Below, one piece after another: positions 9,666 to 21,202 of a stretch of 30,581 nt of DNA. Positions within the stretch are counted from its first letter, which is position 1. Each line of letters opens with the position of its first letter. A program made the translations under genes and the position numbers. Source of the stretch: Flammula alnicola (Eukaryota > Basidiomycota > Agaricomycetes > Agaricales > Strophariaceae); assembly GCA_015499995.1 (NCBI GenBank), contig JADNRV010000482.1, positions 1 through 30,581 on the forward strand, read 5' to 3'. The notes beneath the pieces are model-generated. The model made no database searches. It had not been told where the DNA came from and was given only the letters and a program-made list of their open reading frames with translations.

Positions 9666-11150
9666 TGAAATCATCATTTTACCCGGGACCGCGGAGAATT
9701 GGAGAATCCCAGCCAGCCGATCTTATTCGGATTCGAGGGAATTGCAAAGGACTAATGTACGTGTAGGGCTTATTTATAAATTGCATAAAATCGCGACCAT
9801 TTACACTAAGATGGATGTATCTCTGGCTATGATGGACTGATGTTTCCGATTTCCTACTGGAAGGGATTGGTAGAGACAATATCAAACAGTGGAAAGGCTC
9901 CGGGTTTCTATCGTTCTCTTTCTATCGTTCAAACGTTGTTCAAACGAATATATGCGCTCAATTTGCTCCTGTTCGCCATGCATTGTCGCATGATTGCACC
10001 CGGTTACTTCGGCATGCCGTACCAGTAAATCGAAATGGTGGTGCATAATGATATATGTGACTGAGCAGCGAAGTTTCTTCGTGTCTTCTATCTCGTTGAC
10101 ACCACGATAGCGCTAGCGATGCATTCCGCAGTAGATGCACCATACCCCATGGCACACAGGCAAGCCATGGCGCCGGGGCCCCGGACTCCGCATTGCACCC
10201 CCTTTCCCCAGACGACGATCCGTCGTTGCTATAATTAGTTCTTAACCGCCCATGGCCAGTACTTAGTTTTTCTGCAAGACGCTTCATAGAAATCGTAATT
10301 TCTTTCAACCTTGTTTCAACCTCTCTGCTGATCCCATCTTTTAGGCGCCCGCCAGGATCTCGGAGTTTTCTCCGCCCCAAAGGCGGCGATTCCGGGGGTT
10401 CTTTGTGTGGCGCACCGTCCTGATGAGCGTGAAACGGGTGTTATCATCGCTCACCGCTGAAAGTCAAATAGTCAATATTATTTCGTATTGGTCATTCCTC
10501 ATGCCTCAGCGTTAACAATTGCACGCATATATGCACCGTCCTGTACGAAAATAGCTCTGTGGTACGCAATTTCAGTGTTTCACGTGGAGAAGGTGGCAAT
10601 AACACGACACCCACGCTAGACCGGAGTTCTGAGAACATGTAGTGCTGGAAAATGTCAGCTTCTGTCCCGCTGTCAAGTGTTACGGGGAGTCTGTGATTGA
10701 CTTTCGGTATCTTCGGATCACCGGTACATACCTGTGAGGTTCTTGATGTCGGATGGCAAGTGATGTTGCATCCGTGCTGTAGCCTGTACTTACAGTATAT
10801 AGCGCAGTGCTTAGTGATGTACAGCGGAGACCTTTCTCCGGTTGTAAGTGTGAATAAGCGTTCATGGTGTCTGCGCATTACGAGAGTAGAGCTTGAGAAC
10901 TGCCGTACATACACAGAGTCTTGGTAAAGAGCATATCTACATCGACTCAAGATAAGAATCTTTTTCGTTCCATTTTGTCATTCAAACCATATTTACTGGT
11001 ACTCGTGGTATTCATAACATGTATGCGTGCAGGTATGGTAAGAAAAGAAAAAAAACTAATGCTACCGTTCCAAAGGTGATAATCAGAAACGAGGAGAAAA
11101 TTAATGTACTGTTGTGAATACTGCTGAACCGCAGGAGGAAGGAATATCAA
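9666..11150. other. Gene-poor spacer with two doubtful leftward open frames
   Basis: On the minus strand a frame open from about 10442 to 9958 starts without an ATG and contains a charged helical stretch (SREVETRLKEITISMKRLAE). A second frame, 10950-10492, has a possible Met in MRRHHERLF and no stop for about 150 codons. Neither has a recognised domain, clear splice structure or signal peptide, and both may be chance or relics. The region also holds the 3' ends of PEX19 and of the four-helix membrane protein gene. Confidence 0.4.
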
Positions 11151-12044
11151 TCAGACTTCTGCGTCGTTAGCCTTCTCGAGGTGCGATACATCCTCCTTCA
11201 TCATATCCTCCTTCGTTGGTGTCGAGGGACTCGACTCGTGAACATGCTTGGTATCGGGGATAGGGACGCCACCGGCCTTATAGAGAATCCCAGCGGCGAC
11301 GAGGGTGAAGAAAAGAGAGAACCATGGGAAGACAGCTAGAAGCTTGACTGAAAGGATATATCAAACACCGAGTCAGACATGTCAAAACAACAAACTGATA
11401 GAGATCAGACAGACGTACGGTAAGAAATGTCCTTGTATATGCTAGTCGAGCCCGCGGCCTTCGCGGCGCTTTCGATGATCGAGTCGGGAAGCTGGGTCGT
11501 GCCGATGAAGGCTTTGACGATGGCGTGCCGGTTGGCAAAGAAGATTATGTATGGGATCATAGCTCCGAACAGCAGCGTGCATGCGCCAATGAGAATGAAG
11601 GCTTGCAATCGCAGAGTTCTCCTTGAAAGGGCTTTCGTCGCGGGCAGGAGCATGCCGGTGACGAATTTTGAGACGATGATGGAGATAACGAGGGCGGCGG
11701 TTGTCGCAATGACCCCGGCATCGAAGATATCTGGGGAAAGGCGATTCATTCAGTTGTAGCCCCAAGATCCTGTAGACGCAATGCAACATTACTCACCGCT
11801 GGTGTCGATGGTGACGACGGTGGGCGCAGGAGCCAGCTTCTTCAACTTGGACTTGTCCTGGTTTGACTTGATCAACGCATTAAGACCTACAACCGGGACG
11901 CCCGCAAAAATCAGCAAGGCGATATAAATTTAAAAAGCGAGAAATTTACACACCAACTGAAGCAGCGATGACAGAGAAACACCATGCAAGAATCAAGGAA
12001 ACGAGTCGCGCGGTTTTCAAAGGCTCAGCAGCTGAAATAGACAT
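11151..12044 (-). CDS. Four-helix integral membrane protein, function unknown, 229 aa
   Basis: Four exons (12044-11954, 11886-11797, 11730-11419, 11347-11151) are separated by introns of 66-71 nt with good GT/AG ends and sum to exactly 230 codons with the stop. Hydrophobic segments lie at about residues 12-32 (LVSLILAWCFSVIAASVG), 66-86 (GVIATTAALVISIIVSKFV), 103-125 (FILIGACTLLFGAMIPYIIF) and 167-187 (LLAVFPWFSLFFTLVAAG). The loop between helices 1 and 2 is basic (NQDKSKLKKLAP). The C-terminal tail is hydrophilic and acidic, rich in Glu, Asp and Lys (KEDMMKEDVSHLEKAND). No signal peptide cleavage is evident; helix 1 probably acts as a signal anchor. I do not recognise the family, and no catalytic motif is visible. 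Confidence 0.82.
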
Positions 12045-14812
12045 CGTGCAGGAGGGTTCAAGTGGGTCTGAACGGCGGTGTACTGCGGAGGAGGGGAGGA
12101 AAGGGGGGGAGACCAGGAGACAACCAAGTAAGTATGGAGACTCCTCTTATTCGGTTTTTAACTTCAAGTCCCCGCGACCAAGACTTGAATTAATGCTAGG
12201 AGCTTTGTACACGACACCATTTTGGTATGCAGAAAACCATCGGACAAGAGGGATCTGGCGATCGGTCCATGTGGGGTTGTAAGTCATGGGGTAGCAGAAA
12301 TTACTTTTTCAGGAAGGTTGTCCCTGACAATGCTCTTTTACCCCCACATACACTATCCTGTGATTATTTCCTTCGCTAAGTTCCTAGATTCCTATCATCT
12401 TCTTGGACTATTTATTCTAGATGAACTCAGTCTTTGGAAACTTTTTCCTTCAGCATGAATTGCGTCTTTGACTTTACGACTACAGCAGCTCTATATCATG
12501 CTAACGATAAATTCACCAAAAAATTTCGGCCACGGTGGATGTCGCATCTGCATCATACTTCCTGCTCTATGTGCAGTACACGCGCATCCTCCTCGCTCCA
12601 CTAATACTCGTTCGCGACTTGTTCGCGTTTCCGTTAATTTGACTCCGCGGGATAATGAATCTCCATATTCATATTGGCAACGATTGACAGTGAAATTTTG
12701 TCAAGGAGGTACCATGCTCCGTGGGCTTCCGTGGGGCCCCAGATCTCATTGATGTCCTTTTTGCAAGCTCCCACCGAACTATGTCCCTCTCGCAATGTTC
12801 AAGAAGTAGCCCAGTCCTTCGCAGTGATTTTCTATGCCAGCTGTGAGTCAGAAGCCTTACGCCTCTCAGCTCGAGAACAAATGGAAAAAGGGACCCGGAC
12901 CCATGGTGCGTCGTTATTGGGGTTAGTTTATTTGTCGCGGCGAACACTTTTGTCGCATGATAAAAGTGCGGTACCATTTGATCGAAGGGTTCGAAGCTCG
13001 ACAATTTCTGGAGTGCTGTTCATTTAAAATTTCTCTGGCTCTCCTGGGGGGCACAAGGAAGTGTCCCCAAGATGTCTGAATTCATTAAGTGTCTTGAGGG
13101 AGGTTATTTTTCTAGAACGCATACGGATGTGCGCCACACAGTAAAAAACAGTGGTGCTATTTGATTGGCCCTGGAACGCCCGTCAATTTTCTGTTATCAC
13201 AGCAATACGCCTCCATGTCATGACTAATCGATATCGCGATACATCGGTATCGTGGATTTCTCGATATGTGTAGGTAGTCACCTCGAATTTTTTCCTTGAC
13301 CCTAGGCCCCACGTTATCTCTCCCCACACTAGTGCCGCTGCTCATCTTGAGAGTCTCCTGTTCGAGCTCGTGATATTCGTCCGCCAATAATCCATGACTG
13401 CAGGGATGCTCGAGGTTTATGTCCGTATTAATATGGTGCCCATATCTCTTGACGCGCGTCTGCTACTTATGCATCACCCCTCCACTCTGTGCGCCACATT
13501 ATTGAACAATTCTCCTCAATTTTTGGCCGCATCAACATCACAAATGCTTATGGGTCCTCTAACTTCCTCGACATGAATACATATGTGCGTCGGCTTTCTT
13601 TTCCTTTCTATGTACAGCTCTGATCGAAGAGTGCCTGACGGCTAAGAAATTGGAATTCAACCAGTTACCACATGGCGCTGCATTCCCGACTCCCCGCACC
13701 CCCGCACGCGCAGTTCCCCCAACTTCCAAATTCCCCCCACTCACTGCGTTTGTGGCAAAATATAGACGCCCTCTATTTAGGTATCTATGAGGCACCAATC
13801 GCGGAAATAGTGACCGACTATTTATGGAATAAGGGGGCCTCTATCTTTACCCCATGGTGTATCGTACGTTTTCGGTTATGTACTCGTACATATACCCGAC
13901 ATTTGTAAGCAGATGGTCGAGTCACTCGACTCTCTCATCGGAGCCTCCGAGTCGACGACCTCTACATTCTAGGCACGAATATTTGAAGGTTCGAACACAA
14001 CTGGCCGGTGTGCGTATGTCCCGCAACAATTAACCTTAACCAGTTCTATATCCTTTCTAAGAGTGCTCCGGGAGAGTTCCGGATCTCTCTTCGATTTGCA
14101 TTTCTGTGGCATTGGATTTAGAAACTGGCAGGGCCCAGCACGGGCTCCAAGGTAGTCCTGTTTCTGGAAAAACTTCTCTGAGTGCTTTCCAGACTCTGTC
14201 TAGATATCGAGTGTACGTACAACGCTTAACCCGTCCATCCCGCTTTGCGCTTTCTCCAACTGTACGCTCGCGTGCATCCTGAATGTTGTCCGCTCATCCT
14301 TCATTCATTGTCTGCGTGACTACACATGAAGACTGTAAAGTGAGCCACGGGTCATATTGTTAACGATAAAATAACTGTATTAAGATCCTTACCTCTGTTG
14401 CGCGCTTTCCTCTTTCCCTCCTTGTGACCGTCATACCATATCCGATGCTCACTGGCCTGGTACTGGCAGGATAGAATGCGACGACGTCATGACCGCATTA
14501 CAGCCAATTGAATGCAAGTCTAATCTAACCCATTACATACTCGAAATCCCATGAAGCTTTTCGGCGTGTTTAGCCCTTCTGGAGGAGGCTCTCGAAGGCC
14601 GTGTCCTTGTACGTAGACCGCGTGACCGCTGGTCGAGAGGGATTGTGGCGCGCGTACGGCCGGACCTCTGCGCGAAAGAGACTTTTTTGGCTCGGTTTAG
14701 AGTTTACAGTGTTCGTATTTGTCCCTAAGTATGCATGCTTTGACCCTTTGCATAGTTACATGTTTGACAAGAAGTCGTCTATAGTATGTGTGGTAGAAAG
14801 CGCTTTGGACGT
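12045..14812. other. Long gene-poor region
   Basis: No gene with splice or domain support was found in about 2.8 kb. Open frames such as 12669-13004 (-) and 12674-13027 (+) overlap each other, begin without ATG and have no protein-like features. A protein-like minus-stop stretch on the + strand near 14553-14730 (LLEEALEGRVLVRRPRDRW) is too short to call. Short palindromes occur: atcgatatcgcgat around 13226, and GTCGAGTCACTCGAC at 13916-13930. Confidence 0.45.
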
Positions 14813-15636
14813 TTATAGCAAACCGGTTTCTGAATAGGATAAGCGCGAGTGCTCATCATAGAGAAAAGACACCAGTGAGGGACTCTTTCCCGTAGTATTT
14901 TTCATACCCCAAGATGTCGTCGTCGTCTTTAGTTCAACGCCATATCCAATAGCCCACTGGCAAGACCTAGAGCGCTGAAGAGCGCTGAAGTCAAGTGCCA
15001 GTTGGTCTGTTCTCGGAGACTTTTCGAGGTCCCACGACAGTCCAGAATCATAGCGGCAACATGGATTCTTGAATTCCAGACATGAGTGTGTACGGAGGTA
15101 TTGTGGGAGGACACAGACTCGTTCTTCCATTTCTCTTTTTCTTTCTGAAAATGCGACGCAGAACTGACAGAGAAAGCTAATAGATAGATCCCAGTCACCG
15201 TGTTTGGAAGGACAAAGTTCCAGTCGTTGATATCTTGTTGTGTCATGTCTCCAGAGTCCTTCATAGATGTAGAAAGTGTTAAACGAAGTTAAAAGGTGAA
15301 AAGCTAGAGGCTGATAGTCATATTTGTAGGTGGCTGACCGTGCATGATTCCACTTCTGATTTCACAGGTCGGAGACAACATTCTCTTCGACGACATGTCA
15401 TCCAATTCCTCGTTCACGTGGCGTCGAATCCCCAAACAATCCCTCGCTTTACATATAAGTATTGAGTATTGACTGGCACGCGTAAAAGTAAGCAACACCA
15501 TACCGTGCGCTGCCAAATCCATGTCCTCGACGATGGCCGTATCGAATGCCATCTCAAGGGATTGTGCTTCCGCAACGATAGGCGCACTTAAAGAAAATGG
15601 CAAGGACGCCAAGAGCAGTAAGTTAGCAGTGATTTT
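14813..15636 (-). CDS. Doubtful gene: hydrophobic leader followed by a Cys-rich multi-exon frame
   Basis: From 15636 the minus strand reads KITANLLLLASLPFSLSAP, which looks like a secretory signal peptide, then VAEAQSLEMAFDTAIVEDMD. A GTATGG...AAAG intron (about 63 nt) would join AAH to ARDCLGIRRHVNEELDDMSS, and a second intron starting GTCAGCC would lead into a frame with several Cys, including HSCLEFKNPCC, ending at 14813. No ATG precedes the leader: the codon before it is TTA. It may be a gene that lost its start, a gene with an unseen first exon, or chance. A different reading frame through 15264-14929 is equally open, which lowers confidence. Confidence 0.2.
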
Positions 15637-16818
15637 TAAATAACACGAGAAGAAAAAGGGAGAAGGCAGAAGGGACGAAAATATCAGACTCGGAGTATAG
15701 TGCGTGCTTACAAAAAAAAGTAACAGTCCAATCGCGCACTGGCACCTGGAAGTTCTCGCAGATCCACAAAAAGGAGAACTTGGTAGTTAGATTGCCCGCT
15801 GTCGTTCGTCGTTCATAGAGCATCGTCAGTGCATGGTCTACGTAGAGCAAAGCTCACCTATAGCTATACAGCTATACCTGGATAGGTTGCGAATAGGCTG
15901 TCAATAAATTTACCCATAAGAATAGAAGATAGAGTCCCCCATGTTGGTCGGAAAAGTCACACTCCGAGCCCATCATCAGCGCTCAGTGGCCATACGTGAG
16001 GATTTCGAGATAGCACGCGAAATTATTCAGCTGGAAATACTCTAAAAAAAAATCAAGAAAGAGCGGCATGCCAGTGTCAGAAAGAAATACATATTCAGAG
16101 GCAGGAATCGAAAAACCTTTGGCCGTCTGACTTAGTCAGTGCCAGTCGCAGACGCTATTATTGTCACTTTCCGCGGGCGTTCATTATTGGACACGTAGTT
16201 GGTTTTCACCTCACGCATTCTCTGGTGTTGGTTGACTATGGAATAAGGTATAGGACTAGATAGACATTGACAAGTACATGGCAACATCATGATGTTTGGA
16301 CGCGACTCCGGGACATGCAGAGGCCGTGGGAAATTTTTCAAAATCCGTCCGTAGTTGTGCGGCCACGACTCACGACATCATCCAGTTTCCATCAGCTCTA
16401 TCATCCGCAACGTCAAACTAAAGCGCGTCAGGCTCTTGAAGATACTGCAGCAGGAAAGCAGGAAACTCAGGCCAACTACGAGAAGGTAAATTGCCATCTT
16501 TTTCAGTCCCACATGTTGGAATTTGAACAAATCCCAAGTGCTATGCACGTCCAGTATGGAGCCAACTATTAACGAGTGATTAACAGTTGTATAATTTCCA
16601 TTGCGTGTAGAACACAATACCGCGATTTTCTGGTCTGGTTGCCTATTCGAAGTTTCGACACCCCAACTTGTGGGTAACGACGCGCTCGCCACGCTCCACA
16701 ACCTTCAGAAGTTAGTGGTTATTTTTCGAGACTTCTTCGCGATAACTCCTGTGAGTTTCTATCTCTGAATTGCGTCGCATCGCGTCTAACTTTTATTCTG
16801 GGCCCACAGCTCAAGCGC
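15637..16818. other. Gene-poor spacer
   Basis: Open frames on both strands (for example 16267-16572 + and 16378-16701 -) overlap without domain or splice support. A perfect 13-bp palindrome CTGACTTAGTCAG, containing a TGACTAA AP-1/Gcn4-like core, lies at 16127-16139. The end of the stretch is the promoter side of the gene starting at 16873. Confidence 0.4.
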
Positions 16819-16837
16819 GAGCTCAAGTCTTGAGCTC
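16819..16837. promoter_or_regulatory. 9-bp inverted repeat just upstream of the first modular paralogue
   Basis: GAGCTCAAG and CTTGAGCTC flank a single central T, ending 35 bp before the ATG at 16873. A further half-like word, agctcaag, lies immediately upstream at about 16808-16815. It could be a transcription-factor site or a 5' UTR hairpin. This is inferred from position and symmetry only. Confidence 0.3.
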
Positions 16838-16872
16838 GACTTCCGAATTATTAACAGTGCGCTCAACCGACC

Positions 16873-18508
16873 ATGATGATGGCACTGCAAGCACTTCGCC
16901 ACGCAACTCGCCGGGTGCCTTTATTCAATGCAGCTGAGCAGCATCTAAGCTCACACCTCCTGAAGAGATGCGCAGGATCGAAGGATTTTTTGCTGGGGTC
17001 GAAGGAGGCGAAGTACTTCTCGGTACGTCGCGACTCGTCTGTTTCGCACATTCCATGCTCACTCAGTTCCTTCCTCAGACGGCGACAGATTTGCCACGCC
17101 CAAGACGCCCAGGACGGCCACGGACCAAGCGCGTGATCCTGACTTTGAAACCCGAACAGATGTCGGAGGTTGGGCAGAATATTTGCGATGTCTCAAAGCA
17201 CTCTTTGGCAAGCTTCAGATTAGACAAATCTGCTACCTCAGACGAATTTGATCTACCTATTTTTCTATGGTATGCCCACGGAACTCCGTTCCCGCCAAAC
17301 ACGAAGGGCGTCCTATACTACCATCAACCATCAAGCGAGCCAGGAGTGTCTGGACAAGTACGGTTTCGTCTATGCGATGACATTACGGAATTCAGTGGAG
17401 GACACGATTTGCAATCCAAAGAGGGAACACCATGGAACATACCGCTGTCGACAATCATCAGAGGGAGGGCCTCCTGGCAAGGATTGCGTGTTTTGTTGGC
17501 CGATGAAGGGATCTTCGACCCTACTTCCGTCGCCACCGCATCTCTCGGCGAAGCATTCAAGAGTAGAAGCGTCATGACCCTCCGGCCTGAGAAGATGGTT
17601 GAGAAGGGGCAGGAGATCTGCTCTTTGTCGGGAATCCACAACGCTCGGCTGCGTGCCGTCAACGTTCGAGGAACACCCCACATGCACGTCGTCTACCGAC
17701 ATGGATATGTTGCAGAACATGGCCTACGTGCATTTCCACCCAACACCAGAGGGGTCTTTTACTACCACATACAACCTGGCGAGCCGCCGATATCAGGCCA
17801 AATCCGCTTCCGCATATGCAACGACGTTGCAGGGTTTGCAGACGGTCATGACCTTCTCGACTCCGACGGCGAAACTTGGAATGTACCTCTTTATTACATC
17901 GCCACCTACGAAGTGCTTGCAGGATTCGAATCCCAGCTGCTTTACGACAGCCTCGTCGACAAAGAGCTCCTCGACGACATCAAGAAACTCCCACAGATTG
18001 GGACAATCCATCCACGTCGATATTTGTATAGCCCCACTCAACCGTTCGTGATCGACCTCCAGAAACAGACTAAAAAGCGCAAGTTCAACCTGATAACGCG
18101 GCATAGCAGAGACCCCTTCGATGCCCACACCCTCTTCTGCCAGCGTCGCGATCGCGAGCTGGGTTATGTATCTCCATATGCAGGTCAGCATCGCGATTCT
18201 ATTCATAATCTGGACCTGCGCTCAAAGTTGAGGTTATTGACCTAGGTCGCATTCGAGCTCGTTTCGAAGTATCTACTCTACCGGAACACGTCAAGGACGG
18301 GCCATCGTTGGTTTTGCGGATCCTCGAAATTCTAGAACCCGTTGAATGCGTCGTCAAAGACTATGATTATTTCATTGCCCCACCAAAAGCAGGGGAACTC
18401 TTTTCAAAAAAGGCCAGAAATGGCTCCTATCGGCCTTGGCACCTCGCGTTGAAGAAGCGAACAGAAGGAAAGGCTTTCCTGTCCTTCCTCGAACACTACA
18501 AGCCCTAA
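16873..18508 (+). CDS. Modular repeat protein, paralogue 1 (lineage-specific family, function unknown)
   Basis: Exon 1 (16873-17022) joins exon 2 (17079-) through a 56-nt phase-0 intron. Two copies of one module are visible. Copy 1 has LTLKPEQM, GVLYYHQP, SGQVRFRLCDD, GGHDL and TPWNIPL. Copy 2 has MTLRPEKM, GVFYYHIQPGEPPISGQIRF, CNDVAGFADGHDLLD and ETWNVPLYYIA. A related C-terminal part has STLPEH, LEPVECVV and PWHLAL. The N-terminus (MMMALQALRHATRRVPLF) is basic and amphipathic, like a mitochondrial presequence. An ATG at 16968 is an alternative start in another frame if the acceptor at 17088 is used. Between 18183 and 18246 the frame must change: either a 62-nt GTCAGC...CTAG intron (505-aa product) or a -1 frameshift. 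The second copy of the family lies at 27876-29440 on the other strand. No enzyme motif is recognised. Confidence 0.75.
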
Positions 18509-18848
18509 TGTGAGCGTCTTTGTTGTTCTACGAGTCGCATCCCACTTTGTTTACGCGTAGTTACTGCAGCAGACACACCACTTCTTGGCTGGGCAGGGCT
18601 CTCCTTTCGGATCATCGTTACTGTACGCTCATAGCCAGAGTCTTCCAGAGAAGATGCGCCCAAAGTTGCACACGACTTCTACGAGGACTGACGATAATAC
18701 AGGCCAATCGCTCCTGTTGAAAGGCAAGATCCGCAGGATCCTAATTGTGCTTGGGAGTGTAAACTACCCCTGCATCGGTGGTCGGACAGTTTAAACGGCA
18801 GTATTTTTTTGCGGGAATAAAATGAATATATTATGGATTATCTATCAA
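18509..18848. other. Convergent 3' spacer
   Basis: It separates the convergent ends of modular paralogue 1 (+) and NDC1 (-). It should hold both 3' UTRs. An AT-rich tract at about 18805-18850 includes aataaaatgaatatatta and could serve polyadenylation. No gene is seen. Confidence 0.5.
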
Positions 18849-21202
18849 TCAAGAATAATCAAGAAACGCTTGCAACTTATTGGCTATTCTAGGAGGGAAC
18901 TTGAATGCCAGCAGCTTATCCCCAAATGTCCTCACAATTCTTGCAATGCCTTCTTTCAAGCCTAAAAACGTCATCAAATCATCGTCAGCAAGGCGTCGTG
19001 GAATTTTCAAGGAAGAGAGCACGCGTACCATCCGCCATGTGCCGCAGAATTTCCTGAGCCTTGTGGATTTCAACAAGAAGAGCATCTTTTTCGTGCTGCT
19101 CCCTGAGAGATAGAGGCGTAGATGAGGGTTTATTGAGAGCATTGATTTCGATTTGGTATTGCTCGATCGCAGACAAATACGAAATCATGGCTTCCAAGAT
19201 TTTCGGGATATCTCTTTGGACAACGCCATAACGATCCTCAGTCAAGGAAGCACACGTCAGATATGACAAAACTGCACGAAAATCAGAAAAAATTAACAGA
19301 TCAGATATCAGTGACCGAGACGCACCATCAACGACGACAACGTCCAGCTCCCAAAAAGGCAACGAAGCCTCAACGATCCTACTCGTCCGTTCCTTATTAC
19401 ACCAGTGCAAAAACTGGCTAACCTTCTCTCTCAATCGTTCGGGCACATATTTTGTCGCGACTGTGCTCGTAAACGCTGTAATGTCGCCTCTTAGCCGACT
19501 TCCTAGCCCCTTCACATTCTTCACGTTTTTCTTCGCCTCTTCCGCTATTGGAGATGACATGACTCTCGTCTCGACGCTCCTGAACAATTCAGGCACATGC
19601 GTGGCATCCGCACCGACGTCTACGACCTTGGCAATGGGACCGTTGGACGCTAATGCATCCAAGGCGGCCAGTCCGGGCGATTCCTCCGGCGTTTTGAACA
19701 CTCTCTGCCTCAGGAGTGGCACAGGGGTGGCGATCTGTGGGGTAGGAACCACTTTGGGTTGCGCTGGTGTTGGAGCAGCAGGTGCTGGTGGTGGTTGACC
19801 TCTTCGAAGGAATGTCTGGTAATCGTGTCCGAGGAGTAGGAGACTTTCACGAGAAAGGAAGGCCCATAGGTTGAGTGCGCTTTTCTGGTCGCCGAAAAGT
19901 GCTGTTCTCCGCGCACTAGCACTAGTAGACTTGTCGATAGCCAACTCCCTGAGTTCGGAGTATGCGAAGAATTTGAATATTCTGTCGGATGATGTAAGGC
20001 CAGAGATGAGAGTCGTATTAGGGTCCGCAGAAACGACAGCGATCGGTGTTGTGTCGACGACGACGTTGTCGAAGAGGCAATCGGCAATTTCCCAGTTTAG
20101 GAACGTGCCGAAAGCCAGAAACCATGCTCTGGAGAGTAAAGGCTGGTGCCGCATTGGAAGAGTTATTGTCCACGGGCCTTTGAGGAAATGGGCAGTGAAG
20201 GGCCGGAGAAGGAGGGAGAGGAATGGGATTTTGTACAGAATTGGCAACGAGAAGCGCGCCAAGGCAAAGACGAATGCCGCTACGACGACGGCGAGTGTTG
20301 TGAAGGCAGAAGCAACAAACAGGGACACCAGAACAGTGAGAATAAGGGGGGTTTGGTTTCTGTTCAGCTATAGACTGCATTAAAGACGTGTTGGGTTGTG
20401 AAATATTGGCTGCATGGCTTACTGTAAGAATCCACCTGTACACGAATCGGTCAATCATGGCACCTCGTAATGAGAATGCCAATGCGATAGCGAATTGGGT
20501 CGCAATCAAAAACAGTAAACGGCCGTTGAGATAATGGGGGTGTTTTCTGCTCAGACGATGTTAAAGAAAGTAGAAAACACCAAATTGAACGAACGTACTT
20601 TGACCTGACGAACAAGGTAATTTTGGGGTCTCCACGCGCGTCAATTTCATATTTATTCGTCATGAGGATATGGATTATAAGGGCAGATATTGCAGATACC
20701 GCATAAGTGATAAATGCTATCTTTGTGCTGTTTTGCGCCAGTGCTCGTTTGACAGTGGCTATAGGCGACACCCCACCTGATCTTTGCGCTACAGGAAAAA
20801 GAGTCGGTCAAAATATAACTCGTTCCAGTGTCGATGCTCACCTGTCAAGAACACTTTTCGCAACACTGAGATTGGCAGGGCTACCAACGTCCAGCTCAAA
20901 AAAGCGAGGAAGAGGATCCGCGGGGTGAACGGCAGAGTCAAAGCTCCCAAAAAGCCGAGCTCTTCCGTGCCTCTGACTTGCCACCACGACCATATGCTGT
21001 GGATTATCCAGGACCATCCTGCAGAACGCAACAGAGTAAACCTGAGGCGATGGCGGAACAATGCTTTCACGAGTGGTTCGTATGCTTGACTCGCAGGTGG
21101 AATCGATGGGGTTGACCTGCTTGATATTGTGGACGTTATAGCTCTGAGGGGAGTCGTCGATGGAATTCGTGAGCTCGATGCATTGGCCGCTGCTGTCGAC
21201 AT
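18849..21202 (-). CDS. NDC1: NDC1, transmembrane nucleoporin / spindle pole body anchor, 690 aa
   Basis: Six exons (21202-20842, 20788-20599, 20546-20423, 20367-19326, 19271-19029, 18961-18849) sum to exactly 691 codons with the stop. The N-terminal half is strongly hydrophobic, with about six membrane helices, including ILFLAFLSWTLVALPISVL, IAFITYAVSAISALIIHIL, LLFLIATQFAIALAFSL and LAVVVAAFVFALARFSLPIL. The C-terminal half is soluble and Pro/Ala-rich in the middle. It carries the segments CASLTEDRYGVVQRDIPKIL and GLKEGIARIVRTFGDKLLAF that are typical of fungal Ndc1. Ndc1 anchors nuclear pore complexes and spindle pole bodies in the nuclear envelope. Intron 19272-19325 is 54 nt and in phase, so reading through it would not break the frame. 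An upstream in-frame ATG at 21325 would add 41 residues, but MSTAAANASS at 21202 looks the better start. Confidence 0.93.

Noticed and set aside
12669..13027. Overlapping frames of about 110 codons on both strands
   Set aside because: Both begin without ATG, show no splice sites in the right places, no domain and no biased composition.
13215..13260. CRISPR-like or satellite-like cgatatcg words
   Set aside because: Only short partial palindromes, no regular spacing; the genome is eukaryotic.
16127..16139. CTGACTTAGTCAG as an AP-1/Gcn4 site
   Set aside because: A real palindrome, but more than 700 bp from any supported start codon; kept only as a note in the spacer entry.
16080..16140. Possible tRNA (a TTCGATTCC box-B-like word on the minus strand)
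   Set aside because: The arms around it do not pair and no A box or acceptor stem is found at the right distance.
17324..18206. Several open frames of 100-150 codons on both strands
   Set aside because: They overlap modular paralogue 1, which has homologous modules and a matching paralogue; the others have none.
19463..20509. Long + strand and alternate minus frames over NDC1
   Set aside because: They are shadows of the NDC1 exon 20367-19326; NDC1 motifs and exact exon phases settle the frame.
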